64,000 nucleotides of DNA from Rhodospirillaceae bacterium (GTDB taxonomy: Bacteria; Pseudomonadota; Alphaproteobacteria; CACIAM-22H2), in assembly GCA_022843945.1 (NCBI GenBank), contig JALHMR010000012.1, positions 62,001-126,000 of the forward strand, read 5' to 3'. The notes beneath the pieces are model-generated. The model did no database searches, was not told the DNA's origin, and worked only from the letters and a program-made list of their open reading frames with translations. The position numbers and the translations under genes are program-made. Shown one piece after another: positions 44,025 through 52,571 of the stretch; the first letter of the stretch is position 1; the number at the start of each line of letters is the position of its first letter.

Positions 44025-44507
44025 TCAGCGCTTCAGGGCCGAGATCAGCAGCGCCAGCGACCGCCCGGCGAAGAGCCGCATGTTGGCCACGCGGTCGGCG
44101 CTGCCCGTCGACAGGGTCTGCGAGTCCTCGACCGGCCCGGCGATGGCCAGGCAGGCATGGCCCGCCGGATCGCCGTAGCGGTTGCCGGTCGGCCCGGTGG
44201 CGCCCGTCTCGCCCAGTCCCCAGGTCGCACCGAAACGCTCGCGGACCGTGCGGGCGAGCAGGCGGGCATAGGGGTCCGTGGACGGACGCATCCCCTCCAT
44301 CGCCGCTGCGTCGATGCCGAGCAGCGCCAGGCGCGCCTGCTTGGTGTAGATCACGCCGCCTCCCAGGAAATAGGCCGAGGCGCCGGGCACCGCGAGCAGG
44401 GCCGCCGAGATCAGGCCGGCGGCCGAGGATTCGGCGATGGCGATGGTCTCGCGGCGGGTCTTGAGCAGGGCGCCGGCTTCCGCGGCGAGGGGCAATAGCT
44501 GGTCCAT
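44025..44507 (-). CDS. CinA C-terminal-domain nicotinamide-nucleotide amidase (PncC-like)
   Basis: 160 residues, the stand-alone PncC length. RETIAIAESSAAGLISAALL holds the catalytic Ser, and YFLGGGVIYTKQARLALLGI, LARTVRERFGATWGLGETGA then TGPTGNRYG follow, all CinA-C hallmarks. It deamidates NMN to NaMN in NAD salvage. Divergent from the dehydratase-like gene, 27 bases between starts. Confidence 0.9.
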   Translation of the reverse strand: MDQLLPLAAEAGALLKTRRETIAIAESSAAGLISAALLAVPGASAYFLGGGVIYTKQARLALLGIDAAAMEGMRPSTDPYARLLARTVRERFGATWGLGETGATGPTGNRYGDPAGHACLAIAGPVEDSQTLSTGSADRVANMRLFAGRSLALLISALKR

Positions 44508-44534
44508 GGGCCGGACTATGCTATCAAACGGAGC

Positions 44535-45485
44535 ATGAGCGCTACCGCCGAGACTATCGGCCGCGACAGCATCGCGGCGACCTACGAGACCATCCGCCCG
44601 CACATCCGCCGCACGCCGGTCGTGGCCACCGACGGCACCGCCTTCGGCCTGGAGGCCCTGCCGCTGGTCTTCAAGCTCGAGCTGCTGCAGCACGCCGGCT
44701 CATTCAAGACGCGCGGTGCCTTCGCCAACCTGCTGCTGCGCGAGGTGCCGAAGGCCGGGATCGTCGCCGCCTCGGGCGGCAATCACGGCGCGGCGGCCGC
44801 CTATGCGGCGATGAAGCGCGGGGTGAAGGCCAAGATCTTCGTGCCCAGCATCTCCTCGCCGGCCAAGATTGCGCGCATCCGCAGCTACGGCGCCGACCTC
44901 GACGTCGGCGGCGAGCGCTACGCCGAGGCGCTGGCGGCGAGCGAGGCCTATCGCCAGGCGACCGGGGCGCTGGGCGTGCACGCCTTCGACCAGCGCGAGA
45001 CCATGCTGGGCACCGGCACGATCGGCCTGGAACTGGACGAGCAGGCCAGGGACATCGACACGCTGCTGGTGGCGGTGGGCGGCGGCGGGCTGATCGGCGG
45101 CATCGCCGCCTGGTATGCCGGCCGCATCAAGGTGATCGGCGTCGAGCCGGAAGCGGCACCCACCCTGACCGAGGCGCTGGCGGCTGGCAAACCGGTGGAT
45201 GCGCCGGCCGGCGGCATCGCCGCCGACTCTCTGGCGCCCAAGCGGATCGGCGAGCTGGTCTTCCCGATCGCCCGTCAGCATGTCGCCCGGGTCGTGCTGG
45301 TGACCGACGAGGCGATCCGCGCGGCGCAGCGGGCGCTGTGGGAGAGCTTGCGTATCGTCGCCGAGCCCGGCGGGGCCGCGGCCTTCTCGGCCCTGCTGTC
45401 GCGCCGCTATGTTCCGGCGGCCGGCGAGCGCGTCGGCATCATGGTCAGCGGCGGCAACACGACGGCGGTCGATTTCGAACGCTAG
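44535..45485 (+). CDS. Threonine/serine dehydratase-like PLP enzyme
   Basis: 316 residues, fold type II. The PLP Lys is in GSFKTRGA (LQHAGSFKTRGAFANLLLRE), the Asn loop is ASGGNHGAAAAY, the phosphate loop is VGGGGLIGGIAAW and the C-terminal Ser/Thr region VSGGNTTAVDF. No ACT regulatory domain, so a catabolic type threonine/serine ammonia-lyase or hydroxy-aspartate dehydratase is likely. ATG 44535 with GGAG just before it. Confidence 0.88.
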   Translation: MSATAETIGRDSIAATYETIRPHIRRTPVVATDGTAFGLEALPLVFKLELLQHAGSFKTRGAFANLLLREVPKAGIVAASGGNHGAAAAYAAMKRGVKAKIFVPSISSPAKIARIRSYGADLDVGGERYAEALAASEAYRQATGALGVHAFDQRETMLGTGTIGLELDEQARDIDTLLVAVGGGGLIGGIAAWYAGRIKVIGVEPEAAPTLTEALAAGKPVDAPAGGIAADSLAPKRIGELVFPIARQHVARVVLVTDEAIRAAQRALWESLRIVAEPGGAAAFSALLSRRYVPAAGERVGIMVSGGNTTAVDFER

Positions 45486-45493
45486 GCGGCCCG

Positions 45494-46642
45494 CTAGTTC
45501 CACACTAGGCGGGCGACCTCGACCATGCGCTCGAGCTTGCGCTTCTGGTCGTCCTCGCTGATCAGGTTGCCCACCGCATCCGAGCCGAAGCCGCATTGCG
45601 GGCTGATCGCCAGCTGCTCCAGCGGCAGGTGCTTGGCCGCCTCGTCGATGCGGCGCCTGAGATCGTCGACCGATTCCAGGGGTGCCACCTTGGTGCTGAT
45701 CAGGCCGAGGACCACGACCTTGCCCTTGGGCACATGGCGCAGCGGCTCGAAGCCGCCGGCCCGCGGGCTGTCGTATTCCAGCAGGAAGCGCTGGTGCGGC
45801 GTCTCGTTGAACAGCCGTTCGGCGATGGCGTCGTAGGTGCCCTCGCGGTGCCACATGCTGCGCTGGTTGCCGCGGCAGAGATGCAGGCCGAAGGTCACGC
45901 CGGGAAAGCCGGCCGCTACTGCCGCCTCGGCCTTGATCGAGCGCGCGAGATTCTCATCGGGATTCTCGCCGCGCTGCTTCATCTCGGCGAGCGACGGCTC
46001 GTCCACGTACGCCGTGAAGCCCGGCGCGTCGATATGCACGTAGCGGCAGCCGGCATCGACCAGCTCCTGGATCATCCGGCGCTGGATCGCCACCACGTCG
46101 GCCAGGAAGGCGTCCATGTCCTTGTAGACGTCGCGCGAGCGCTCGTAGGCGAAGCGCTGCGAGATGCGGTCCGGGCCGATCAGGCTGACCTTGACCGGCG
46201 TGCGGGCCATCGGCGCCACGCGCCGGTATTCCTCGAGCGGCACGTTGCGCATCAGCTTGAGCTTCGCGTAGACCGGCCGGCGGTGGGCGACGGCCGTGCC
46301 CGGCAGGTGCAGGTCGGGGATGTCCCAGCGGCGCAGCGCGCTGCCGCCCTTGGCGCGCTCCTCCTGGACCTTCACCGTGTCGGCCTTGCTCTGCACGTCG
46401 TAGCCCGAAACGGCGAGGCCGAAACTGTCCTGGAAGTTGAGCCGGCTGATCTCGCCGTCGGTGATGACGTCGAGGCCGATGCCTTCCTGCAGCGTCACGA
46501 AGTCGCGGACGCAGTCCTCCTCGATCCGGGCGAAGGCCGCCGTGTCGAGCTTGCCGTCGTCGAATTGCTTGCGGGCTTCCTTCCAGCGCGCCGGCCGCAG
46601 CAGGCTGCCGACGTTATCGGTGCGAAGGGTGTCGAGGTTCAT
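45494..46642 (-). CDS. MetE-core (cobalamin-independent methionine synthase II-like) protein
   Basis: 382 residues, about half of MetE. It keeps the C-terminal catalytic barrel: RTDNVGSLLRPARWKEARKQ, LDVITDGEISRLNFQD, YVHIDAPGFTAYVD, LHLCRGNQ (His and Cys zinc ligands), EYDSPRAGGFEPL and SPQCGFGSDA (last Cys ligand). It lacks the N-terminal MetE domain, so its methyl donor is probably not the polyglutamyl folate; members of this group are of uncertain role. Its ATG overlaps the Bug receptor stop (TGATG), so the pair is coupled. Confidence 0.88.
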   Translation of the reverse strand: MNLDTLRTDNVGSLLRPARWKEARKQFDDGKLDTAAFARIEEDCVRDFVTLQEGIGLDVITDGEISRLNFQDSFGLAVSGYDVQSKADTVKVQEERAKGGSALRRWDIPDLHLPGTAVAHRRPVYAKLKLMRNVPLEEYRRVAPMARTPVKVSLIGPDRISQRFAYERSRDVYKDMDAFLADVVAIQRRMIQELVDAGCRYVHIDAPGFTAYVDEPSLAEMKQRGENPDENLARSIKAEAAVAAGFPGVTFGLHLCRGNQRSMWHREGTYDAIAERLFNETPHQRFLLEYDSPRAGGFEPLRHVPKGKVVVLGLISTKVAPLESVDDLRRRIDEAAKHLPLEQLAISPQCGFGSDAVGNLISEDDQKRKLERMVEVARLVWN

Positions 46643-47631
46643 CACTCGTTCTTGACCCCGGCGAGCTTGATGGCTTCGGCATAGCGCCGCAGGTCGGCGG
46701 CGATGTGGCGCTCGTAATCGGCGGTGCCGTTCTCACGCAGCACCATGGCCAAGCGCTCCATGCGCTCGGCCAGGTCGGGCTCGCGCAACGCCTTGGCGAC
46801 GGCCGCCTGCAGCCTTTGCACGATCGCCGGCGACATGCCGGCCGGGCCCTGCAGGCCGATCACCGTGGCGATGTCGAAATCGGCGAGCCCGAGCTCGATG
46901 GCGGTGGGCACGTTGGGCAGGGTCTTGGAGCGCTGCGCCGTGCTGATGGCGATGACCTTGAGCGTGCCGGCCTCGATCTGCTGCGCGACGTTCGGGATGC
47001 CCGACCAGCCGGCCTGGATCTCGCCGCTCATCAGGGCCGCGACCATCGCCGAGCCGCCGCGATAGGGGACGTGCACCAGCTCGATGCCGGTGCGGCCGGC
47101 GAACGCCGCCCAGGTGAGGTGATGGATCGAACCGTTGCCGGCCGAGCCGTGGCTCCACTTGCTTGACTGCGCCTTGGCGGCGGCCACGAAGGCCTGCAGG
47201 TTGTTCGGCACCGATGGGTGCACGACCAGCACCGTCGGCACGGCGGCCAGCGCGGTGACCAGGGTGAAGTCCTTGGGCACGCTGTAGCCGACCTTGGGAT
47301 TGAGCGCCGGGATGATGCTCATGGCACCTGAATCACCGAGCATCAGCGTGTGGCCGTCGGGCGCCTGCTTGACGAAGATCTCCGCCGCGACCTGACCGCC
47401 GGCACCCGGGTGGTTCTCGATGATGAATGGCTTGCCGAGCGCGGTGGTGAGCTTGTCGGCCAGCATGCGGCCGAGCACGTCGGGATTGCCGCCGGGGGCG
47501 GCACCGACCAGCAGGCGCACCGGGCGCGAAGGCCAGCTGTCGGCGCCCTGTGCTTGAGCGGAAGGGGCGTGGGTGAGGGACGGGGAGAGCAGCGCCAGGG
47601 CCAGGAGCCCGGCGGCGAACCGAAGTAGCAT
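46642..47631 (-). CDS. Bug-family solute-binding receptor coupled to MetE-core
   Basis: 329 residues with signal peptide (hydrophobic 5-16, cut near SAQAQ) and Bug fold: RPVRLLVGAAPGGNPDVLGR, IIENHPGAGGQVAAEIFVK, PDGHTLMLGDS, IELVHVPYRGGSAMVAALMS. Its stop overlaps the MetE-core start, suggesting the imported ligand is handled by that methyltransferase. No TctAB genes nearby. Confidence 0.92.
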   Translation of the reverse strand: MLLRFAAGLLALALLSPSLTHAPSAQAQGADSWPSRPVRLLVGAAPGGNPDVLGRMLADKLTTALGKPFIIENHPGAGGQVAAEIFVKQAPDGHTLMLGDSGAMSIIPALNPKVGYSVPKDFTLVTALAAVPTVLVVHPSVPNNLQAFVAAAKAQSSKWSHGSAGNGSIHHLTWAAFAGRTGIELVHVPYRGGSAMVAALMSGEIQAGWSGIPNVAQQIEAGTLKVIAISTAQRSKTLPNVPTAIELGLADFDIATVIGLQGPAGMSPAIVQRLQAAVAKALREPDLAERMERLAMVLRENGTADYERHIAADLRRYAEAIKLAGVKNE

Positions 47632-47749
47632 CGTTTCCTCCTCAGCAGGGCCCTTTTGCCCGGGCGTTCTGGATTGGGGGTTACTGTAGGAAACGAACGG
47701 CCGTCGCGCAAATCAGCGCGCGGTTGTGTGGCGAATTAAAGTGGGACGC

Positions 47750-48541
47750 TCAGACCAGGATGTTGAGGCGGCCGGAGTTCTGCAGCATGGCGAGGGCCGC
47801 GTTGCCGTTCAGCTGGTCGACCGACATGCCACCACCGCCCTGCTCCACGGCGGCGCGGTCGCGCATGACCAGGAAGCGTTTGACGAACTGGTCGATGTAG
47901 ACCGGGTCCTTCACCTTGTCGAGCTTGAAGCCCTTCTTGACCAGCTCCGCCTGTTTCTCGACCGACTGGTTGGCGACCTCGGGCGGGATGCGCAGGGCCT
48001 CCGTGACCACGGCGCGCAGCACCTTGTCGCCGAGGATGCCGTAGGCGTCCTTGGCCTCGCCGATCTTGCGTTTGAAATAGGCCGCCTCGCGCAGGGCCGG
48101 ATTCTGCTCGCCGAGCTTCTTCTCGTACTCGTTGGTCAGGTACTTGCCGACGATGCCGTCGACGAACGTGGCGAGCTTGAGATTGGCCGTGCCCAGCTGG
48201 CCGAGCGCGAAGTCCTTGTTGATCTCGCGGAAGCGCGGATCGGCGAGGCGGTTGGCCAGCGCCTTGGGGTCCTTCGGGTCGCCGGTCATCACCTTCTTGA
48301 TGCGGGCGGGGAACTGCATCTCCGCTTCGATCGAGTAGGCGGAAAGCGCGAATTTGAGCATCCGCGGATCGTTGAGGAACTCGTCGACCGTCTTCACGGT
48401 GGCGGCCTTCTGCCGGAAATACTCGATTTCCTTTTTGACAGCCGGGGTCTGCGCGAATTGCGCCACCTGCTTGGTGGTGTCGCTTTTCGCCAGGCGCTGA
48501 TAGAGCGCGAAAGCCGGAACGTTGCCGAGGCCGTCGATCAT
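47750..48541 (-). CDS. DUF1217 protein (flagellum-associated family)
   Basis: 263 residues, soluble, repeated helical units with RQKAATVKTVDEFLNDPRML, KALANRLADPRFREINKDFA and DQFVKRFLVMRDRAAVEQGG. These fit DUF1217, found with flagellar genes in alphaproteobacteria. No flagellar genes flank it here. The C-terminus ends NALQNSG-like LAMLQNSGRLNILV. Role in flagellar assembly is inferred from family context only. Confidence 0.8.
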   Translation of the reverse strand: MIDGLGNVPAFALYQRLAKSDTTKQVAQFAQTPAVKKEIEYFRQKAATVKTVDEFLNDPRMLKFALSAYSIEAEMQFPARIKKVMTGDPKDPKALANRLADPRFREINKDFALGQLGTANLKLATFVDGIVGKYLTNEYEKKLGEQNPALREAAYFKRKIGEAKDAYGILGDKVLRAVVTEALRIPPEVANQSVEKQAELVKKGFKLDKVKDPVYIDQFVKRFLVMRDRAAVEQGGGGMSVDQLNGNAALAMLQNSGRLNILV

Positions 48542-48628
48542 CGCGGGACACGAAACCCTTGGAGTGCCAAGGGCTTATGATCGCGCCAATTCGCTTAAAA
48601 TTGTACTAATATGACAAATATCGATTTA

Positions 48629-49582
48629 TCAGGGCTTTAGGCGGAGCAGGGGACGGTAGATCGCCCGCCCGAGCGAGGGCATCAGGTAGAGAGGGAACTG
48701 GCTGCAGGCGAGATAAAGGTAGAGGTCCGGGCTGCCCGAGACACCCAGCGCCGCGACCAAGGTCGCCATGTTGCGGTTGCCGGCGTTGAGCGCCGTAGTC
48801 AGGCCCTCGCGCCCGCTCATGCCCCAGAGCCGCGAGCCGCTCCAGAAAAGGAGGGCGGTGATCACTTGGAAGCCGAAGTTGGCGACGAAGACCGCGGCGA
48901 GGAACATGAGCACGCGCGCCGGGTCGTCGACCAGCTGGGCCAGCACGCCGTCCATGACACCGATCCCGAAGACCACCAGCATCAGCACGCCGATACCGCC
49001 GATTGCCTTGCCCTCGCGGCCGATGCGCTCCACGCCGAGCGTGGCGCGCAAGGCCCAGGCGGCGGCGAACGAACCGCCGATGAGGACGGCAAGACGCAGC
49101 ATCAGCTCACCCATGCCGATGTCGAGCTCGATGCCGAGCAGGGCCAGGGCCAGCGGCGGCTGAATCAGCGGCTGGAGCAGCGAGCTCGCCACCATGACCA
49201 CCAGGGTCAGCGGCCCGTCGAGCCCCATCATCAGGGCGAAGGCGGGCAGCGAGATCAGCACCGGCGAGGAGACGCCGAGCACCAGCGGTCCCTTGAGCGC
49301 TTCCGGCGGGTCGACCAGCGCGACCGCGACCCACATGACCAGCGGCGCGCCGATCATGACCCAGAAGACGATGATCAGCGGCAGCAGCGGCGCGCGCAGG
49401 CGCTGGAAGACCTGGCCCCAATCGAGCCGCAGCACCGTGGCGATGAGGAGGACGGCGACCGAGGGCGTGACCAGCGGCTTGAACAGGGCGGCCAGCGGCG
49501 GTACCACGACGCCGGTGAGCAGCCCGGCGATCAGCAATACGCCGCCGTGACGCTCCAGCCACTCCAATCCGCGCAAGACCAT
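48629..49582 (-). CDS. Bile-acid:sodium symporter (BASS)-like transporter
   Basis: 317 residues from ATG 49582, nine to ten membrane helices. FKPLVTPSVAVLLIATVLRL, GVSSPVLISLPAFALMMGLD, and TTALNAGNRNMATLVAALGV (crossover helix with GNRN) fit the BASS fold. Probably sodium-coupled uptake of an organic anion. Substrate unknown. Codons before 49582 remain open but overlap a palindromic repeat and look non-coding. Confidence 0.82.
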   Translation of the reverse strand: MVLRGLEWLERHGGVLLIAGLLTGVVVPPLAALFKPLVTPSVAVLLIATVLRLDWGQVFQRLRAPLLPLIIVFWVMIGAPLVMWVAVALVDPPEALKGPLVLGVSSPVLISLPAFALMMGLDGPLTLVVMVASSLLQPLIQPPLALALLGIELDIGMGELMLRLAVLIGGSFAAAWALRATLGVERIGREGKAIGGIGVLMLVVFGIGVMDGVLAQLVDDPARVLMFLAAVFVANFGFQVITALLFWSGSRLWGMSGREGLTTALNAGNRNMATLVAALGVSGSPDLYLYLACSQFPLYLMPSLGRAIYRPLLRLKP

Positions 49583-49629
49583 CCGCCCCTCGACTCGCCT
49601 GTGCGCGAGGGTAGCACTTCGCTTAGCAA

Positions 49630-49817
49630 CCCTCTCCGCCCGCTTGCGGGGGGAGAGGGTGCGAGCGCCCCTTATTCTGGCGCGCGCAGGGTTGGCGTGG
49701 CGGCTGCGTGCGCAGGAAAAGACTGGGCTGAGGTGGGTCTTGAGGCGAAAAGACACCTCACCCTCCCAATCGCTCCGCGATTGGGCCCCTCCCTCTCCCC
49801 ACTTCGTGCGGAGAGGG
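49630..49817. repeat. Block of intergenic palindromes
   Basis: Three hairpins: CCCTCTCCGCC-CGCTT-GCGGGGGGAGAGGG at 49630-49659, CCCAATCGC-TCC-GCGATTGGG near 49766-49786, and CCCTCTCCCC-ACTTCGTGC-GGAGAGGG near 49791-49817. The same CCCTCTCC unit recurs, also in the leader at 179-186. Common type of repeat between alphaproteobacterial genes, often after convergent genes. Confidence 0.7.
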
Positions 49818-49837
49818 CGCAAGATTGGATCAGACGC

Positions 49838-50848
49838 TTAGAGCGACGATTTCAGCTTGAGGTGGGTGTGGCGATCGATGGATTTGATGCCGATGCGCCG
49901 CGACGACGATCCCTGCAGCACGTCGAGCGGGATGTCCGTTCCCGCCGGCCCCACCGCCCAGACCTTGCGGTAGAAGTCGGCGAGGCTCTTCGGCGCGGCA
50001 CCGTTGACGCCGACGATCACGTCGCCGCTCTTGATGCCGGCCTTCTCGCCCGGGCCGCCGGGCGCCACGCGGGTGACGAACAGCCGGCCGCGCGCCTCGT
50101 CGGTGGTAATGCCCAGCCACGGCTTGGCCGGCCCGGAGACGCGGCCGTCGGTGATCAGGTCGCCGAGGATCGGCGGCAGCCGGTCGATGGGCACGAACAT
50201 GTTGCCAGGAAAGTGCTGCTGCGTGCCGGTCGCGTCGCCGACGATCAGCGAGCCGACGCCGACCAGCTTGCCCTCGCGGCTGATCAGCGCGGCACCGCTC
50301 CACGCCGGATGGGGGGGCGCGGTGAAGATCGCCTCGTCGAGCATGTACTCCCAGTTGCCGGCGAATTCGCGCTTGGCGACGACGAAGGCCGGGGCGGCCA
50401 TCTCGGGGCCGCCGAAGCTCGCCACCAGCACCGGATCGCGGTCGGCGAGATCGGCTGACTTGCCCATCGCCAGCGGCCGCACCTTGAGCGGCTCGTTGGT
50501 GCGCAGCAGGCCGAAGCCCGTCTCGTGATCGTAGCCGATGACCTCGGCCGGTATCGTACGGTTGCCGCTGATCACCTCCGCGGCATAGGCCTCGACCATC
50601 AGGTAGCCGATGGTCAGCACCAGGCCGTTCTGGTCGATGACGATGCCGGAGCCGGAGCGCTCCTTGCCCAGGCCCTGGACCGTGCGGCCTTCGGGGGCGA
50701 TGTAGGTCTTGATCTGGACGACGGCGGAGAGCAGTTCGTCGAGCGACGGCGCTTGGGCCGCAGCGGGGCCGGCGAGCAGGGCCCAGACGGCCGCGAGCGG
50801 CGCGGCGAGAGGAGCAAGCAGGGAATCGACGCGACGACCGTTCTTCAT
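49838..50848 (-). CDS. Degenerate HtrA-like trypsin/PDZ protein
   Basis: 336 residues: signal peptide (to about AAAQA), a trypsin-like domain and a PDZ domain (GLFVTRVAPGGPGEKAGIKS-like LFVTRVAPGGPGEKAGIKSG, about 245-320). The expected His in the TNxHVV position reads TIGYLMVEA, and the Asp of TDLAVL reads TGFGLL; the Ser remains in WSGAALIS. With two of three catalytic residues gone it is probably not a protease but may be a periplasmic chaperone or binding protein. The PDZ domain is intact. Confidence 0.85.
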   Translation of the reverse strand: MKNGRRVDSLLAPLAAPLAAVWALLAGPAAAQAPSLDELLSAVVQIKTYIAPEGRTVQGLGKERSGSGIVIDQNGLVLTIGYLMVEAYAAEVISGNRTIPAEVIGYDHETGFGLLRTNEPLKVRPLAMGKSADLADRDPVLVASFGGPEMAAPAFVVAKREFAGNWEYMLDEAIFTAPPHPAWSGAALISREGKLVGVGSLIVGDATGTQQHFPGNMFVPIDRLPPILGDLITDGRVSGPAKPWLGITTDEARGRLFVTRVAPGGPGEKAGIKSGDVIVGVNGAAPKSLADFYRKVWAVGPAGTDIPLDVLQGSSSRRIGIKSIDRHTHLKLKSSL

Positions 50849-50988
50849 CAAACGCTCCGTCTACGAAAGACCTAGTCTACCACACCACCCCGAGTCGCTC
50901 CGCGGCAATTGCGGAACCGGGTACGGGCACCTGCCCTATATACAGTTCCGATATGGGACGAATTCCCGTCGCGGGAAGGATGTTTGTT

Positions 50989-51729
50989 TCACGCCATCCA
51001 GTCCGGCGGCGGGATGTGCTTGTACGCTTCGCGCAGCGCCGTGGACCACTGCTCGCGCAATCCCCGGAAATAGGGATCGTCCTCGGTGACACGCCGCTTG
51101 AGATCGACCTTGAGCGCGTCGCGCCGGTAGACCACGAGATCCATCGGCAGGCCGACGGTGAGGTTCGAGCGCAGGGTCGAGTCCATGGACACCAGGGCAA
51201 GCTTGACCGCATCGCGCAGGTCGATGTCGTAGCGCGCCGCGCGGTCGAGGATCGGCTTGCCGTACTTGTGCTCACCGACCTGCAGGAAGGGCGTGTCCTC
51301 GGTCGCTTCGATGAAGTTGCCGGCGGCGTAGACCTGGAACAGGCGCAGCTCCCGGCCCTTGATCTGGCCGCCGAGCAACATCGCGACCTCGAAGCCGACA
51401 TTCTGCGCCTTCATCGTCTCACCATAGGTCGTGAAGACGCGGCGGATCGCCTCGCCGACCAGCGTCGCGGCGGCGAACATGCTGGGCACCGTGTAGAGGC
51501 TTTCGACCTTGCCGTTGGTCGGATTCTCGAAGCCCTCGGTGACGAGATTGACCACCGACTGCGTGATCGCCAGATTGCCGGAGGCGGCCAGCGTGATGAC
51601 GCGCTCGCCGGGTTTCTCGAACACATGCAGCTTGCCGAAGGTGGCGATGTTATCGACACCCGCGTTGGTACGCGTGTCGGCCAGCATCACCAGCCCATTC
51701 TTGAGCCGCAGCCCGACGCAATAGGTCAT
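50989..51729 (-). CDS. Anbu proteasome-homologue peptidase
   Basis: 246 residues, Ntn-hydrolase fold. MTYCVGLRLKNGLVMLADTR then TNAGVDNIATF is the Anbu start, with Thr2 as the nucleophile after Met removal, and the core ALVSMDSTLRSNLTVGLPMD. Anbu forms a self-assembling ring-like protease related to proteasome beta subunits and HslV. It is last of the four-gene operon with transglutaminase, alpha-E and ATP-grasp, the complete known cluster. Confidence 0.95.
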   Translation of the reverse strand: MTYCVGLRLKNGLVMLADTRTNAGVDNIATFGKLHVFEKPGERVITLAASGNLAITQSVVNLVTEGFENPTNGKVESLYTVPSMFAAATLVGEAIRRVFTTYGETMKAQNVGFEVAMLLGGQIKGRELRLFQVYAAGNFIEATEDTPFLQVGEHKYGKPILDRAARYDIDLRDAVKLALVSMDSTLRSNLTVGLPMDLVVYRRDALKVDLKRRVTEDDPYFRGLREQWSTALREAYKHIPPPDWMA

Positions 51730-51759
51730 CGCTAGAGAATCCGTAGACGGTGAAACCGC

Positions 51760-52569
51760 CTATTGTTGCGCCTGGGCGGGCTGCACGTCCACCGCCACCG
51801 TGAGCGCCTCATCCGCCACGCCGCGGCGGATGCCGCGCACCGGAGCGGCTTCGCCGTAATCGAGCCCGATGGCCACCCGCACGTATTTCTCAGTGGGACA
51901 GATGTTGTTGGCCGGATCGAAGCCGACCCAGCCGAACTCGGGCACGTGCGCCTCGGCCCAGGCGTGGCTGGCCGAGGCGGTCTCGCTGCCACCCTGCCAG
52001 AGATAGCCGCTGACGTAGCGCGCTGGCAGGCCGAGCAGGCGGGCCACGGCGATGAAGACATGGGCGTGGTCCTGGCAAACCCCGCTGCCCTTGGCCAGGG
52101 CTTCGGCGGCCGTGGTCATCACGGTCGTCACGCCGACCACGTAGTCGACGCGGGCCCGCACCGTCTCCATCAGCCGGTGGAGGCGGACGATCGGATCGCT
52201 GAAGGTTTCAATCTCACGGGCCAGCGATCGCAATTCGTCGTCCGGCGCCGTCGGCGCCGTGGTCCGCACCCAATAGCGCGGCGGCAGGCGCTCGATCGAG
52301 TCGCGCAGCACGCCCTGGGTGTCCGTGGTCTCGACCTCGCCCTCGGCGACGATCGTCGCCCCCTGATGCGGCCGGGCCACGGTGAACAGGTGCATGACAT
52401 TGCCGTAGCCATCGTCGGTGCGGGCCAGCGCCTTGCCGTCGGCCGTGACGCGCCAGCTGCGGATGCGCTGGCTGGCGTGCTCGCTCGGGGTCATCCGCAG
52501 GAGCTGCGCCGCGTAGTCGACCGGGCGGTCGTAAGCATAGCTGGTGGTGTGGCGGATACGGATGCGCAT
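51760..52569 (-). CDS. Transglutaminase-like cysteine peptidase of the Anbu cluster
   Basis: 269 residues. The N-terminal bacterial transglutaminase domain RIRHTTSYAYDRPVDYAAQL precedes the catalytic core: Cys in GSGVCQDHAHVF, His in SASHAWAEAHVPEFGW, Asp in VGFDPANNICP. Likely an amide hydrolase or ligase acting on peptide bonds or isopeptides made by the ATP-grasp partner. ATG 52569 lies two bases after the alpha-E stop; Anbu follows 30 bases later. Confidence 0.94.
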   Translation of the reverse strand: MRIRIRHTTSYAYDRPVDYAAQLLRMTPSEHASQRIRSWRVTADGKALARTDDGYGNVMHLFTVARPHQGATIVAEGEVETTDTQGVLRDSIERLPPRYWVRTTAPTAPDDELRSLAREIETFSDPIVRLHRLMETVRARVDYVVGVTTVMTTAAEALAKGSGVCQDHAHVFIAVARLLGLPARYVSGYLWQGGSETASASHAWAEAHVPEFGWVGFDPANNICPTEKYVRVAIGLDYGEAAPVRGIRRGVADEALTVAVDVQPAQAQQ

Positions 52570-52571
52570 GA

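Noticed and set aside
49583-49822. Extended N-terminus of the BASS transporter to 49822
   Set aside because: This part is made of palindromic repeats and gives Arg/Ser-rich translation with no family resemblance.
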